Assembly (NCBI GenBank): GCA_001695595.3
Contig: MBPM02000160.1
Span: 30,785 to 94,784, forward strand
Source: Plasmopara viticola
Lineage: Eukaryota; Oomycota; Peronosporomycetes; Peronosporales; Peronosporaceae
DNA: 64,000 nucleotides
Reading direction: 5' to 3'
In this document: in pieces, positions 63,701 to 64,000 of the stretch
How the letters are laid out: each line of letters starts with the position of its first letter
Numbering within the stretch: the stretch's first letter is position 1
Translations under genes and position numbers: made by a program
The notes under the pieces: generated by a model
The model's input: the letters and a program-made list of their open reading frames with translations, nothing else
Told to the model about the DNA's origin: nothing
Database searches by the model: none

Positions 63701-64000
63701 ACGCGTTCCAAGCGCAACTTAGCGAATACTGCTCCATTTGAAGCGCCGATTCGTCCTACGGCCTCAGATACGTCAAACTAGCTTCCTGGACAAGCAGACA
63801 CGCGTTTCAAGCACAACTTAGCGAATACTGCTCCATTTGAAGCGCCGATTCGTCCTACGGCCTCAGATACGTCAAATCTAGCTTCCTGGACAAGCAGACA
63901 CGCGTTCCAAGCACAACTTATCGAATACTGCTCCATTTGAAGCGCCGATTCGTCCTACGGCCTCAGATACGTCAAACTAGCTTCCTGGACAAGCAGACAC
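60741..64000 (-). repeat. Satellite family B, homogeneous zone with small deletions
   Basis: About 33 monomers very close to one consensus, running off the window end. Many carry 1-5 bp losses not seen further left: CTTAGAATACTG, GACAAGCGACACGCG, CTGCTCATTGAAGCG, TTTCAAGACTTAGCG, TTCCTGGAAGCAGAC and GTTGCAACGCAAC. The array is truncated by the window, so its full length is unknown. No gene is seen. Confidence 0.92.

Noticed and set aside
1..64000. Telomeric repeat or ribosomal DNA content
   Set aside because: No run of TTTAGGG/TTAGGG-like units and no recognisable rRNA or 5S sequence was seen on either strand.

Overview
This 64 kb window is almost entirely satellite DNA. It holds one decayed LTR retrotransposon of the Ty1/copia superfamily and no other gene that I can support. 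The organism is a eukaryote. An oomycete or another repeat-rich protist or fungus-like genome is plausible from the copia-type element and its codon style, but this is a low-confidence guess because no host gene is present to place it.

Layout. (1) Positions 1-44,370 and 48,856-52,336 are a tandem array of a ~99-100 bp monomer, here called family A. Landmarks of one unit are GACGTATCTG, GGCCGTACAGCGTCTCAGCG, AATGATAATACACTTCGTTG and GCGTCTGTGCATGTCTAGAC. About 480 monomers are present (estimate: length divided by ~99.6). Three subfamily zones follow one another. A1 (1-10,259) consists of ~1.2 kb higher-order units inside two larger blocks. A2 (10,260-~21,500, grading to ~24,110) has classical monomers, many local duplications and a duplicated ~185 bp non-satellite insert. 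A3 (~24,110-44,370 and 48,856-52,336) carries CATAGATAGAAA and CTCGGCACTGCAAAAGAATG variants and has a strongly homogenised core at ~24.1-41.5 kb. (2) Positions 44,371-48,855 are the copia element, on the + strand, inserted in an A3 monomer. It has two diverged LTRs, a candidate 5-bp target duplication, and gag, protease, integrase, reverse transcriptase and RNase H remnants in that order, broken by many stops and frameshifts. (3) Positions 52,337-64,000 are a second ~100 bp satellite, family B (landmarks GACAAGCAGACACGCGTTGC, AACTTAGCGAATACTGC, GAAGCGCCGATTCGTCCTAC). It is degenerate at its left edge and very homogeneous by the right end.

Main discovery. Read on the minus strand, family B aligns to family A over a whole 100 bp unit without a gap, at 64 of 100 consensus positions by my hand count. 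The two satellites therefore look like one ancient 100-bp family lying in opposite orientation, and the array reverses polarity abruptly at 52,336/52,337. Other structure worth attention: higher-order repeats whose lengths differ by three-monomer steps (297, 697, 993 bp); a 1,591 bp tandem duplication with no difference where I compared it; copies of one degenerate monomer block on both sides of the A3 core; and a family B monomer that combines a constant part with a short segment switching between a few discrete types.

Function. Nothing here encodes a pathway. The composition (long satellite arrays, higher-order repeats, an old copia insertion, no host gene) is what one expects of centromeric, pericentromeric or other constitutive heterochromatin, but the sequence alone does not prove centromere function.
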